In this document: positions 41,836 to 50,133 of the stretch, in pieces
Position numbering within the stretch: position 1 is the stretch's first letter
Layout of the letters: every line of letters starts with the position of its first letter
Assembly (NCBI RefSeq): GCF_021028995.1
Contig: NZ_JAJJZG010000005.1
Coordinates: 1-64,000, forward strand
Direction: 5' to 3'
Length of the DNA stretch: 64,000 nt
DNA from: Halobacterium sp. KA-4
GTDB lineage: Archaea > Halobacteriota > Halobacteria > Halobacteriales > Halobacteriaceae
Notes under the pieces: model-generated
Told to the model about the DNA's origin: nothing
The model's input: the letters and a program-made list of their open reading frames with translations, nothing else
Database searches by the model: none
Position numbers and translations under genes: made by a program

Positions 41836-43881
41836 ATGAGCGACGCCCGCCCACGAATACTGCTGGTCGAGGACAATCCCGGTGACGCCCGCTACATCCG
41901 CGAACTGCTCGACGACGCCGTCTCGCTGGAAGCGCGCTCGTTCGACGATGGCGTGCTCGTCGACCGCGACGACCGCGAGGAGAACGACCCAATCGTCCAC
42001 GAGACGCGCCTCGAGGACGCCCTCGACCACCTCGACGACGCAGGGGCCGACGTCGTCCTCCTCGACCTCGGACTCCCGGACAGCACGGGTCTGGAGACGC
42101 TCACGACGTTGCTCGACCACGAGAAGGCCGTCCCGGTCGTCGTTCTCACCGGGCTCACCGACCGCGAGGTCGGGATGGAAGCGTTGCGTCGGGGGGCCGA
42201 GGAGTTCCTCGTCAAGGACGAGATCAACTCCGAGTTGCTCGTGCGCTCGATTCACCACGCTATCGAGCGGCGCGCGCACCGCCGCGAGCAGAAGCGCTAC
42301 GAGACGCTCATCGAGGAGTCCACGGACGTCAACGCCATCACGGACCCGGATGGAACAGTCCAGTACGTCACGCCGTCCGTGGAGCACGTACTCGGCTACG
42401 ACCCCGACGAGTTGGTCGGCGAGAACGCCTTCGATTACATCCATCCCGACGACCGCGTCGCGGTCCGCGAGGAGTTCGACCGGCTCGCCGGGGACCCCGA
42501 CTACCGCGCGACCGTCGACTTCCGATTCCGCTGTGCGGACGACTCGTGGGTGTTCCTGGACGCGCGCGGCCGAAACCTCCTCGACGAGCCCGCGATAGAC
42601 GGATTCGTCGTGTACACACGTGACGTCACCGAGCAACGCGAGTACGAGCGCCAACTGGAAGCGCAGCGCGAGCGCCTCGCCGCGCTGAACCAACTGAACG
42701 ACGTCGTCCACGGGGTCGCGGGCGCGGTCGTCGACCAGTCCACCCGCAAGGAGATCGAGCGCATCGCCTGCCAGCGCCTCGCAGAGTCGCCGTCCTACGA
42801 ATTCGCGTGGGTCGGCGAACCCGACCCCGAGACCCAAGCGGTGAACGTGCGCGCGAGCGCCGGCACCGACGGCTACCTCGACGAAGTGTCGCTGTCCGTC
42901 GACCCGGACGACTCGGCTAGCGAAGGCCCGACGGGGCGCGCATTGCGAACCGGTGAGATGCAGATTGTACTCGACGTCCACAACGATGGCGACTACGCGC
43001 AGTGGCGCGACGTCGCCGACGAGTACGACTTCCAGTCGTCGGCCGCCATCCCGATTCGCTACGAGGACACGACGTACGGTGTATTGAACGTGTACGCTAA
43101 CCGTTCGGACGCGTTCCGCGAGCAGGAGCGAACTGTCGTCGAGCACCTCGGCCACCTCGTCGGACACGCCATCGCGGCCGCCGAACGAAAGCAGGCGCTG
43201 ATGAGCGACGCGGTCGTGGAATTGGAATTCCGGATTCGAGAGATTGCGGACGCAATCGGTGCTGGCACCGTCCCGGAGACGCCGATAGAGCTGGAACGAA
43301 CGATTTCCGTCGACGAGGACGAGTTCCTCGTCTACGGAACGGTCGACGACGGCGGCGTCGACGAAGTCGAACAGCTGGCGGAGACGGTGCCGTTTTGGGA
43401 GTCAGTCACCACCGTCGGCGAGGACGTCGACGGCGTCCGGTTCGAACTCCGGCTTTCGGACCCACCGCTGATGTCGGAGGTGGCGTCACTGGGCGGGTCG
43501 GTTCGCCGGGTCGTCATCGGCGAAGACCTTCGGCTGACCGCCCAGTTCCCGCAGGATACGGACGTGCGGGAAGTCGTCGACGCGCTTCAAAACGAGTACG
43601 ACTCCGCGGAGGCGGTGGCACGCCGCCAAGTCACCGAGCGCGACGAGCGCCCCGGTCGCCTCGCCGACGTCTGGTCGGAGGAACTGACGGACCGCCAGCG
43701 TACCGTCATCGAGACTGCCTACTTCTCGGGGTTCTTCGAGTGGCCGCGCGCGACGAGCGGTGAGGACGTCGCTGACTCGCTGGGCATCTCTGGGCCGACG
43801 TTCTCACAGCACCTTCGCGCCGCCGAGAACAAGATTTTCGCGCGCCTCGTCGGCGACGACCCCAGCGATTCGTCGACGTAA
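41836..43881 (+). CDS. Receiver-PAS-GAF-HTH regulator of the Bat (bacterio-opsin activator) family
   Basis: 681 residues. Receiver (1-125, phospho-acceptor D77 in VVLLDLGLPDST), PAS (about 150-275), GAF (about 290-455), a Bat-type middle domain (IRDEV-like FRIREIADAIG...) and a C-terminal HTH_10 helix-turn-helix (ELTDRQRTVIETAYFSGFFEWPRATSGEDVADSLGISGPTFSQHLRAAENKIF). Bat proteins activate genes under low oxygen or light. Third gene of the signalling cluster; a transposon begins immediately after its TAA, which may have clipped or altered the C-terminus. Confidence 0.92.
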   Translation: MSDARPRILLVEDNPGDARYIRELLDDAVSLEARSFDDGVLVDRDDREENDPIVHETRLEDALDHLDDAGADVVLLDLGLPDSTGLETLTTLLDHEKAVPVVVLTGLTDREVGMEALRRGAEEFLVKDEINSELLVRSIHHAIERRAHRREQKRYETLIEESTDVNAITDPDGTVQYVTPSVEHVLGYDPDELVGENAFDYIHPDDRVAVREEFDRLAGDPDYRATVDFRFRCADDSWVFLDARGRNLLDEPAIDGFVVYTRDVTEQREYERQLEAQRERLAALNQLNDVVHGVAGAVVDQSTRKEIERIACQRLAESPSYEFAWVGEPDPETQAVNVRASAGTDGYLDEVSLSVDPDDSASEGPTGRALRTGEMQIVLDVHNDGDYAQWRDVADEYDFQSSAAIPIRYEDTTYGVLNVYANRSDAFREQERTVVEHLGHLVGHAIAAAERKQALMSDAVVELEFRIREIADAIGAGTVPETPIELERTISVDEDEFLVYGTVDDGGVDEVEQLAETVPFWESVTTVGEDVDGVRFELRLSDPPLMSEVASLGGSVRRVVIGEDLRLTAQFPQDTDVREVVDALQNEYDSAEAVARRQVTERDERPGRLADVWSEELTDRQRTVIETAYFSGFFEWPRATSGEDVADSLGISGPTFSQHLRAAENKIFARLVGDDPSDSST

Positions 43882-43883
43882 AC

Positions 43884-43909
43884 AGCCTCGGGCGCGGTGG
43901 CCCGAGGCT
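43884..43909 (-). ncRNA. End hairpin, candidate 3' part of a TnpB guide (omega/re) RNA
   Basis: AGCCTCGGGC and GCCCGAGGCT pair over 10 bp around a 6-nt loop, 12 bp beyond the tnpB stop in the tnpB direction. In IS605-type elements the TnpB guide RNA scaffold spans the tnpB 3' end and this terminal hairpin, and the guide is read from the flanking DNA beyond the end. Here that flank is the end of the Bat-like gene. The hairpin might also serve as a terminator for that gene. Expression is not shown. Confidence 0.5.
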
Positions 43910-43921
43910 TTTGTAATTCCC

Positions 43922-45253
43922 TCAGCCGTGCGCTAACACTCCCTGTTCCGCGAGAGAACGGGATGAGGGTGGGCGGCTTACACGCCCCGACCCGGACAGA
44001 CGCACCAACCTGACCTGCGGCTGGGTTTTGTGAGTCCGGTAATTCGTATTGTTATCGTCGAGTTTCACCTTCTCACGCCACGCGATGTTCACCGACGCAT
44101 TCCGGTCAGCGTGATCCTGCACCACGCCACACTCGTCGTTCGGACACCGGAACCGCCGCCCCTGCCGATCCCCACGCTCACCACAGCACGAACACGTCTT
44201 CGAGTTGTAGTACGCGTCCACCGCATCTGTCGGAAGTTCCCGCCACGTCGCCTTGTACGAGACAAATTTCTCGAACTTGTGGAACGGCAGTTTGTGCAAC
44301 CGGCGGTTCATATACGATCCGTACTGCATTTCCTCGCGGATCCCCTCCATGTCCTCGAACACGATAACCGGGTTCGGGAACTGCTCCGCGAACTCCACGA
44401 CAGCACGTGAGAGCCGATGCAACACCCACTCGGTGAATCGTTCCTCTTTGCCACCGAGTTTCCGGTAGACGCTCGTCTTGCCGTGTTCCTGACAGCGTTT
44501 CGTGATCGTGTGGTAGCGTTGGCGTTCCTGCTTGACTTGTCCGTAGTCGAGGACGAGTGTGCCCTTCGTCCGCATCGTGTCACGGTCGAGGGCGGTGAGA
44601 GCCACGTTGCGCTCGTTGATGTCCACGCCAACAAGCGTGTCGCTGGTGTCGGGTTCGGGCACGTTGAACTCGCGTGTGACCGTGACGTGTAGGTAGTACA
44701 CGCCATCGCGGTACAGGAGTTCGGCCTGCCCCACATCCACCTCCTCCGACGCGAGAGCGTCTCGAAGCTCGTCCATTACGTCCGGCTCGCCGCGCAGGTG
44801 GCCCTTCACCTTCTTGTAGGGTTTTGGGCTGATGCGGACCTGGACGCGGTTCGAATCGTCATCCACGGTGAGGCGGTAGCCTTCGGTGTGGGCCATCACG
44901 AGCGGATACGCACCCGATTTGTCCGTACTCGGCGGCGTCGGCTTGCCGCCATCAGGATCATCTTGGTTCTCCCACCACTCTTTGAGCGATTGGTAGGAGT
45001 CCCATGTTTGGAGGGCTTTGCCGACGACCGCGCACTTGTTGTTCCGTAAGAAGTCGTCGCGGTCAACCTCCTTCTGTATCTTGGTGCGAGTGTACCCTTG
45101 TTGTGTGAGGTGGATGGTGTCGTTGAATATCTCGCGTGACGCGAGGCGGGCGTCGTGAAGCCACGACCGCTCACCAGACGCTATGTGGAGACGCGTCTGA
45201 ATGGTTTTCGTGGCTTCTTCACCCACACTTTGACAATCGATCCAGACTGTCAT
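43922..45253 (-). CDS. tnpB: TnpB, RNA-guided nuclease of IS200/IS605 elements
   Basis: 443 residues from ATG 45253. The RuvC-like catalytic residues are all present: D in VGVDINERN (about 208), E in VIVFEDMEGIRE (about 300) and D in DHADRNASVNIAW (about 383). The zinc ribbon CSCCGERGDRQGRRFRCPNDEC (about 355-376) is complete. The C-terminal tail (PPSSRSLAEQGVLAHG) is typical of haloarchaeal copies. TnpB cuts DNA matching the guide beside a transposon-associated motif, helping the element persist after excision. No frameshift, so probably active. Confidence 0.93.
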   Translation of the reverse strand: MTVWIDCQSVGEEATKTIQTRLHIASGERSWLHDARLASREIFNDTIHLTQQGYTRTKIQKEVDRDDFLRNNKCAVVGKALQTWDSYQSLKEWWENQDDPDGGKPTPPSTDKSGAYPLVMAHTEGYRLTVDDDSNRVQVRISPKPYKKVKGHLRGEPDVMDELRDALASEEVDVGQAELLYRDGVYYLHVTVTREFNVPEPDTSDTLVGVDINERNVALTALDRDTMRTKGTLVLDYGQVKQERQRYHTITKRCQEHGKTSVYRKLGGKEERFTEWVLHRLSRAVVEFAEQFPNPVIVFEDMEGIREEMQYGSYMNRRLHKLPFHKFEKFVSYKATWRELPTDAVDAYYNSKTCSCCGERGDRQGRRFRCPNDECGVVQDHADRNASVNIAWREKVKLDDNNTNYRTHKTQPQVRLVRLSGSGRVSRPPSSRSLAEQGVLAHG

Positions 45254-45270
45254 AAATGTAGGGAATAGGG

Positions 45271-45669
45271 ATGGAGGAGTACCGCAGTCACGCACATTCG
45301 GTCAGTTCCTGCAAGTATCACTTCGTCTGGTGTCCCAAGTATCGCCACCCGGTTCTCGATATAATGGAGGCCGATGTGCGAGAGTTGTTTGCGGAGACTG
45401 CCGACCACTTCGGTCACGGAATTCTGGCGTTGGAGAATGCAAACGACCACGTCCACCTATTCGTGCGAGCAGACCCGAAGCACAGTCCAGCGGATATTGC
45501 CTGGCAGTTCAAGTCGTTCTCAGGAAAACACCTACTGGAACGGTATCCCGAGATTCGGGAGTCGTATTTCTGGGGTGGCGGATTCTGGAAGGTCGGATAC
45601 TACGTTGGAACGACAGGAGCGGTGTCGGAGGAAGTGGTTGAACGGTATATCGAGGAGACAGAACACTGA
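45271..45669 (+). CDS. tnpA: TnpA, Y1 HUH transposase (IS200 family)
   Basis: 132 residues. The HUH motif is H60-V-H62 (NANDHVHLFV), and the catalytic tyrosine lies in WKVGYYVGTTG (around 110-111). Starts with SHAHSVSSCKYHFVWCPKYR, the usual opening. TnpA cuts and rejoins single-stranded element ends during lagging-strand synthesis. The frame is intact. Diverges from tnpB with starts 17 bp apart, the arrangement of class IS605 elements. Confidence 0.94.
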   Translation: MEEYRSHAHSVSSCKYHFVWCPKYRHPVLDIMEADVRELFAETADHFGHGILALENANDHVHLFVRADPKHSPADIAWQFKSFSGKHLLERYPEIRESYFWGGGFWKVGYYVGTTGAVSEEVVERYIEETEH

Positions 45670-45730
45670 GTCGAGTGTCGGGCTTCACCCCCAACCCCAG
45701 TGGATCGGGGAACTCGCCCTCGCAGGTTGT

Positions 45731-46726
45731 TTAGAATTGTGGGAGCGACAGCGGCACCGACCCCTTCGTGTAGCCGTCCACGGAGCCGTTCGGCCGCAGG
45801 CGGAAGACGACCGCGGGCCGGTGGCCGACATCGGGCTGTTCGCCGCGGATACGGCGCCACTCGTCGTCGGGGAACGACGAGCAGTCCACGAACAGGACGG
45901 CGCCGCCGCCGTGGGCTTCCAGTTGGCCGCTGGTCTTCGTCTCCGCGGTCTCCTTGACCGCCCGAATTGGCGTGTTGGCGGCGCGGTCGTTCGTCGGGAC
46001 CGGTCGCGTCACCTCCACGAGGATGCCGTGTTCGCCCTCGCGGTCCGCACGGAAGTCCAGCGAGTGACCGGTTGTCACTTCGATTTCGGGTGTGATTTCG
46101 TAGCCGGCCTCGTGGAGCAGCCACGCGGCGTGGAATTCGCTCATCGCGGCGCTCGCGCGCGCCAGGTCGAGGAATTCGGAGGTGCCGAGTTTGCCCGCCA
46201 TCACGTGTCGCTCGTCGTCGAGGACCCCCGTGTCGAGGAAGTCCTCGTAGAACGCGAGCGCGTCTGCGGGGTCGGCGTCCGGGAAGCCGGCGGCGTGTTC
46301 GCTGAAGAACGCGCGTGTCGTCTCGCGACCGTCCTTCGACATGAACACGGGAAGGAAGAACCACGACAGCGTGGGGTACGCCGAGAGCCACGGGTCTTCG
46401 TCGTGGAGTTCCGCGAGGAGTTCCCGTTGGGCCCACTCGGAGACCGCCTCGGGGGCTTCGGCGAACGACTGCTTGTCTGTTCGCCACAGCACTTCCGGCG
46501 TCTCGGTGTTGCCGAGCCACCACCCGCCGTCGTGGTTCCAGCAGAACAGCGCGGTGTCGCCGTTGTCCATGTCGAAGCGCCGTGCGTCGTAGCCGGCAGG
46601 GGGTTTGAACCACGGCGTCGAACTACTCGCGCCGAGGTTGTCGTCGAGGTCCCGGTAGAGCTGGTCGTGAACGCGGTCGGCACTCCACGATGCGTTCGAG
46701 CGCCGGAACCGCAACGGTTTCGCCAC
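45731..46726 (-). CDS. DUF5784-like haloarchaeal protein, possible nuclease fold
   Basis: 331 residues. I associate the sequence (MAKPLRFRRSNASWSADRVHDQLYRDLDDNLGA) with haloarchaeal DUF5784. The second half has FHAAWLLHEAGYEITPEIEVTTGHSLDFRADREGEHGILVEVTRPVPT. This spacing (hydrophobic helix, then D in a strand, then ExT in the next strand) resembles a PD-(D/E)XK nuclease core, although the final lysine is replaced by threonine. No function is established. It ends about 30 bp from the transposon. Confidence 0.7.
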   Translation of the reverse strand: MAKPLRFRRSNASWSADRVHDQLYRDLDDNLGASSSTPWFKPPAGYDARRFDMDNGDTALFCWNHDGGWWLGNTETPEVLWRTDKQSFAEAPEAVSEWAQRELLAELHDEDPWLSAYPTLSWFFLPVFMSKDGRETTRAFFSEHAAGFPDADPADALAFYEDFLDTGVLDDERHVMAGKLGTSEFLDLARASAAMSEFHAAWLLHEAGYEITPEIEVTTGHSLDFRADREGEHGILVEVTRPVPTNDRAANTPIRAVKETAETKTSGQLEAHGGGAVLFVDCSSFPDDEWRRIRGEQPDVGHRPAVVFRLRPNGSVDGYTKGSVPLSLPQF

Positions 46727-46780
46727 ACGTAGAATTGGTCCGCGGCAGGGATGAGTCTGTCGTCGGCGCGCAATTCGGCA

Positions 46781-47014
46781 TTAGACGAGTTCGAGTTCGT
46801 CGGGCCGGTAGGTGACTGCGTCGCGGCCGTAGTCGTCGAAGCGAACGACGATTCGTGGGTCGTCGCTCCCGGGACGGACGTCGGTGACGACGCCGTCGTC
46901 GCCGAAGTGCTGGTGGTGGTCGTAGCCGTGGACCGCGAGCTTCGCCTTCTCCGCCGACTGCCGCGTGACGCGTACCGGTTGTCCCAGCCGCAGGTCTGAC
47001 TTCGAGCGTGCCAT
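46781..47014 (-). CDS. Small KOW/SH3-like protein, unknown function
   Basis: 77 residues. An SH3-like barrel is suggested by LRLGQPVRVTRQSAEKAKLAVHGYDHHQHFGDDGVVTDVRPGSDDPRIVVRFDDYGRDAVTYRPDELELV, with alternating hydrophobic strands and a final V-x-Y-x-x-D-E-L-E. Several histidines cluster in the middle. Divergent from the DUF2249 gene; a 108-bp gap holds both promoters. Confidence 0.68.
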   Translation of the reverse strand: MARSKSDLRLGQPVRVTRQSAEKAKLAVHGYDHHQHFGDDGVVTDVRPGSDDPRIVVRFDDYGRDAVTYRPDELELV

Positions 47015-47069
47015 GACAACTCATAGCACACTAGTCGTAATGAGTGTTTCGGCGATTTCGTCGAACGCG

Positions 47070-47081
47070 CGAATATATTCG
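47070..47081. promoter_or_regulatory. 12-bp perfect palindrome CGAATATATTCG before DUF2249 gene
   Basis: The palindrome ends 41 bp before the ATG at 47123. It matches the pattern CGAA-y-AT-r-TTCG shared with the palindrome at 57444-57455, which precedes the other DUF2249 gene at almost the same distance. Its AT core may double as the TATA region, so bound protein could block or help TBP/TFB. Confidence 0.6.
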
Positions 47082-47122
47082 GGAGAACACGCACCCTCGG
47101 GGACAGCCAACTATCGACTGCG

Positions 47123-47356
47123 ATGGCAGCGAAAACACTCGATTTGCGGGAGGTACCGCCGCCCGAACGCCACCCCAAGATACACGACGCCTTCGACGAG
47201 TTAGACAGCGGCGAAGCGCTCGAACTCGTCAACGACCACGAGCCCAAGCCACTGTTCTACGAGATGCAGGCGGAAGTCGACTCCTTCGACGCTGACGCCT
47301 ACGAGGTCGAACAGCGCGGCCCCAGCGAGTTCGTCGCGAAACTGCCGAAGGTGTGA
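47123..47356 (+). CDS. DUF2249 single-domain protein
   Basis: 77 residues, one DUF2249 repeat: LDLREVPPPERHPKIHDAFDELDSGEALELVNDHEPKPLFYEMQAEVD...YEVEQRGPSEFVAKLPKV. The NDHxPxPLxYxM core holds the conserved histidine and proline pair of the family. In haloarchaea DUF2249 proteins often sit near denitrification or anaerobic respiration genes. A palindromic candidate operator lies upstream. Confidence 0.9.
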   Translation: MAAKTLDLREVPPPERHPKIHDAFDELDSGEALELVNDHEPKPLFYEMQAEVDSFDADAYEVEQRGPSEFVAKLPKV

Positions 47357-47496
47357 GGTAGGACAGGCAATCTACTGCATCGTGCCCACTCTCGACCGCC
47401 GGCATCACGCCGGCACTCCTGTTCACATCACCACTTCGCTCCGGCTCGCTTCACCACTTCGGCGCTGCACTCGATGCTGACTGCAGGCACAGCCGG

Positions 47497-47985
47497 TCAA
47501 CCGTCGTCCCGCTCGGCGTCGTCAGTACCCGCATCGGTCGGTTTCTCCATCGTGACGCGGTGTGGGGCGTACCCGCGGCTGTCGTAGAGGCGGCGCGCGG
47601 CCTCGTTGTCCCATAGCGCTTCGACAGCGAGCACGTCCGCGCCGGCGTCGCGTAGTTGCCCCTCCGCGTAGTCGAGTAGTGCGGATCCGACGCCCTCACC
47701 GCGGAGGTCGGGCAACACGTAGATATTATCCACGACGCCGCGTGTGGCGTCCGTCTCGAAGAATCCGGTCTCGACGTGGAACATCACGAATCCGACTGGC
47801 TGGCCGCCGCTTCGGGCGACCGCGCAGTCCCCGGTGTGGACGTACTGCGCGACGAGGTCGCGGGCCTGTTCGCGGTTCTCCTCGGCGAGCAAGTGCGAGT
47901 CGTGAGCGCGCTGCTCGCGGGCGAGCGCGACCCACAGCTCGGTGACGGCCCCGACGTCGTCTCCGGTCGCAGCCGCCACGTCCAT
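47497..47985 (-). CDS. GNAT-family N-acetyltransferase
   Basis: 162 residues from ATG 47985. The acetyl-CoA loop is seen as GVVDNIYVLPDLRGEGVGSALLDYAEGQLRDAGADVLAVEALWDNEAARRLYDSRGY, i.e. motif A (RGEGVGSAL) and motif B. It acetylates an amine on a small molecule or protein; substrate unknown. Lies 40 bp after pgk in the same direction, perhaps read through from it. Confidence 0.9.
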   Translation of the reverse strand: MDVAAATGDDVGAVTELWVALAREQRAHDSHLLAEENREQARDLVAQYVHTGDCAVARSGGQPVGFVMFHVETGFFETDATRGVVDNIYVLPDLRGEGVGSALLDYAEGQLRDAGADVLAVEALWDNEAARRLYDSRGYAPHRVTMEKPTDAGTDDAERDDG

Positions 47986-48025
47986 CAGCGGTCCTCCACG
48001 GCCAGCGTTCTCGGAGCCGCCAGCG

Positions 48026-49222
48026 TCATCGCAGCGCCTCCACGGCCGGGAGCGACTCGCCGGTGAGCAATCGGAGGGCAGCGCCGCCACCGGTACTCAC
48101 GTGCTCGAACCCGGAGAGGCCGAATTGACGGATGGCCGCGGCCGTGTCGCCGCCGCCGACGATGGTGTACTCAGCCGCCGTCGCCGCCTCGAAGATGCCG
48201 CGCGTGCCGTCTGCGAACGACTCCTCCTCGAAGACGCCAGCTGGCCCGTTCAGGACCGCCGTTCCTGTCTCTTCGAGGATGTCGGCGTACGCGGCGACCG
48301 TGTCGCTGCCGATGTCCTTGACGGGTTCGTTGCGCGCCGGCGGGAGTTCCTCGACCCCGAGTTCGACTCGCTCGCCGTCGCGCTCGACGGCGACGTCCTC
48401 GGGTACGTGGATGTGGTTGCCGTACTCGTAGAGGAGGTCGTCCGCGCGCTCGATTTCCGTCTCGTAGCCGCGGTCGTGGACGAAATCCGTGCTCGCACGC
48501 CCGATGTCCACGCCGGCCGCTGCGAGGAAGACGTTCGCGACGACGCCAGTCACGAGCACGTTCTCCGCGAGGTCGTTCGCGAGCGCGTGTTCGATGACCG
48601 TCACGGAGTCCGGGACCTTCGCGCCGCCGACGACGTACGTCCGCGGCGTCGGCGTCTCCTCGATGGAGCCCAGCACGTTCAGTTCCGTCTCCATCACGCG
48701 GCCTGCGTACGACACTAGTCGTTCGGGGAATCCGACCAGCGACGGCTGCGACCGGTGCGCGGCTGCGAACGCGTCGTTGACGTATGCATCTAGTACGGGC
48801 GAGAGCCGCGCAACGAGGAACGTCTCCGCGGCGCGCTCGGCGGAGAACTCCATGTACTCCTCGCTGTAGAAACGCGTATTTTCGAGCAGGACAGCCGTGC
48901 CCGCGTCGAGGGCGTCGACTGCGTCCCGCGCCTCCGCGGAGAAGGTCGCGTCGCAGTACGAGACTGGGTTGTCGAGGAGTTCGTCGAGCCGGTCGGCGTG
49001 CGGTTCGAGCCGCTCGAACTCGTCACCGCCCGGGCGCCCCTGGTGGGCGAGAATTGCGACCCGTGCGCCGCGGTCGAGCAGTTCGTCGAGCGTGTCCACG
49101 TGCGCCCGCAGCCGCGCGTCGTCGGCGAGCGTTCCATCCTCGGCCAGCGGGCTATTGATGTCGACCCGCACCCCGACCGCAGTGTCCGTGGCGTCGAGGT
49201 CGTCGAGGGTCCGTATCGCCAT
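48026..49222 (-). CDS. pgk: Phosphoglycerate kinase
   Basis: 398 residues. RVDINSPLAEDGTLADDARLRAHVDTLDELLDRGARVAILAHQGRPGGDEF is the N-terminal substrate region, followed by VLLENTRFYSEEYMEF and the nucleotide domain (YVVGGAKVPDSVTVIEHAL, VLNGPAGVFEEESFADGTRGIFEA, TIVGGGDTAAAIRQFGLSGFEHVSTGGGAAL). It interconverts 1,3-bisphosphoglycerate and 3-phosphoglycerate with ATP; in halobacteria it serves gluconeogenesis and the lower part of the semi-phosphorylative pathway. Confidence 0.96.
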   Translation of the reverse strand: MAIRTLDDLDATDTAVGVRVDINSPLAEDGTLADDARLRAHVDTLDELLDRGARVAILAHQGRPGGDEFERLEPHADRLDELLDNPVSYCDATFSAEARDAVDALDAGTAVLLENTRFYSEEYMEFSAERAAETFLVARLSPVLDAYVNDAFAAAHRSQPSLVGFPERLVSYAGRVMETELNVLGSIEETPTPRTYVVGGAKVPDSVTVIEHALANDLAENVLVTGVVANVFLAAAGVDIGRASTDFVHDRGYETEIERADDLLYEYGNHIHVPEDVAVERDGERVELGVEELPPARNEPVKDIGSDTVAAYADILEETGTAVLNGPAGVFEEESFADGTRGIFEAATAAEYTIVGGGDTAAAIRQFGLSGFEHVSTGGGAALRLLTGESLPAVEALR

Positions 49223-49373
49223 GTGGTGGGACCGAGAGAAGCGGCGTGCATAGGCGTTTCTGTCCGCCGCGGCCAGTCGCGCGCCCGAATTCGGGTACGC
49301 AAGAACGAGTAAATATGCGGTGTCGTTGCGGGCTCAGGGAGCGGGTCGCAGGGCGGTGTCGGCGAGTGGGGCG

Positions 49374-49919
49374 TCAGACCGGCTGGCACTCGGGACAGAG
49401 CAGTTGGCCGTTGACGTCCACGAGTTCGTGGGCGAGTCCGCCGCAGCTCTCACAGACACCCTGTTCGCTGTAACTGTCGGCGGAGTTGGCTTGCTCGCTG
49501 CCGGTCGGCGGGGCCGACGGCGCTGCGGGCGCGCCGCGGAGTTGTTTCTCGACGGTCGGTGCGACGTCGCGCGCTTCTACGACGCCGTGGACGCCGTCGT
49601 CGTCGGCGACCAGAACGCGCGGGTCGCCAGTACGGCCCATCAGGTCCGCGGCGTCTGCCACGGAAGCGTCCAGCGAGAGCGACTCTGGCGGGCCGTCCAT
49701 CACGTCCGCGGCAGTGACGGCGTTCGGGTCGTGGCCGTCCAGGAGGAGGTCCATGACGGTCTCGGCGGTGACGATGCCGACTGGGTTGGTGCCGCGGAGG
49801 ACGACCGCGCTGTTAGTGTTCTCGGCCCGCATCAGTTCGACTGCGTCGAGGAGTTCGTCGGATTCGCTGACGCCGACGAACTCCTGGGAGAGCACGTCCC
49901 TGAGCGCTAACTGTGGCAT
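49374..49919 (-). CDS. CBS-domain pair with C-terminal zinc ribbon
   Basis: 181 residues from ATG 49919 (an upstream ATG adds five). Two CBS repeats (LSQEFVGVSESDELLDAVELMRAENTNSAVVLRGTNPVGIVTAETVMDLLL and ADVMDGPPESLSLDASVADAADLMGRTGDPRVLVADDDGVHGVVEARDVA) form a Bateman module that binds adenine nucleotides. After a linker, CESCGG...LLCPECQPV forms a zinc ribbon. The zinc ribbon suggests a nucleic acid or protein contact gated by nucleotide level. Partner unknown. Confidence 0.88.
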   Translation of the reverse strand: MPQLALRDVLSQEFVGVSESDELLDAVELMRAENTNSAVVLRGTNPVGIVTAETVMDLLLDGHDPNAVTAADVMDGPPESLSLDASVADAADLMGRTGDPRVLVADDDGVHGVVEARDVAPTVEKQLRGAPAAPSAPPTGSEQANSADSYSEQGVCESCGGLAHELVDVNGQLLCPECQPV

Positions 49920-50133
49920 GGGAATACGTAGCACGCAGTCGGGCTAAAAGGTATCCCCAAAACGCGTATGGTGTCCGGAAGCGAAGGTCTCTGGGGACGA
50001 AACCGAGCGGGTCGAGGTCCTCAGTGGGAAACCGCGTTGCGACAACTTCTGTCGCCAAGTGAGAAGGTTCCTGCGGCACGTGACGGCCACGAACCGCGGG
50101 ATTCAACACCGCCGCCTCCCCTGTCGCGTAGTA

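Larger units (their letters stand above)
43882..45700. mobile_element. IS200/IS605-type insertion sequence with divergent tnpA and tnpB
   Basis: Both genes of the family are present and intact, diverging from an 17-bp gap (tnpB on minus, tnpA on plus). The tnpB-side end has a perfect 10-bp hairpin (43884-43893 with 43900-43909). The tnpA-side end has a smaller hairpin, ACACT-GAGTCG-AGTGT, overlapping the tnpA stop. These subterminal hairpins are what TnpA binds. Exact boundaries cannot be fixed without an empty site; about 43.88 and 45.70 kb are estimates. Confidence 0.85.

Noticed and set aside
43885-43908. Hairpin after the Bat-like gene as a plain transcription terminator
   Set aside because: Not excluded, but its position beyond the tnpB stop and the matching hairpin at the other end fit better with an insertion-sequence end; kept as such.
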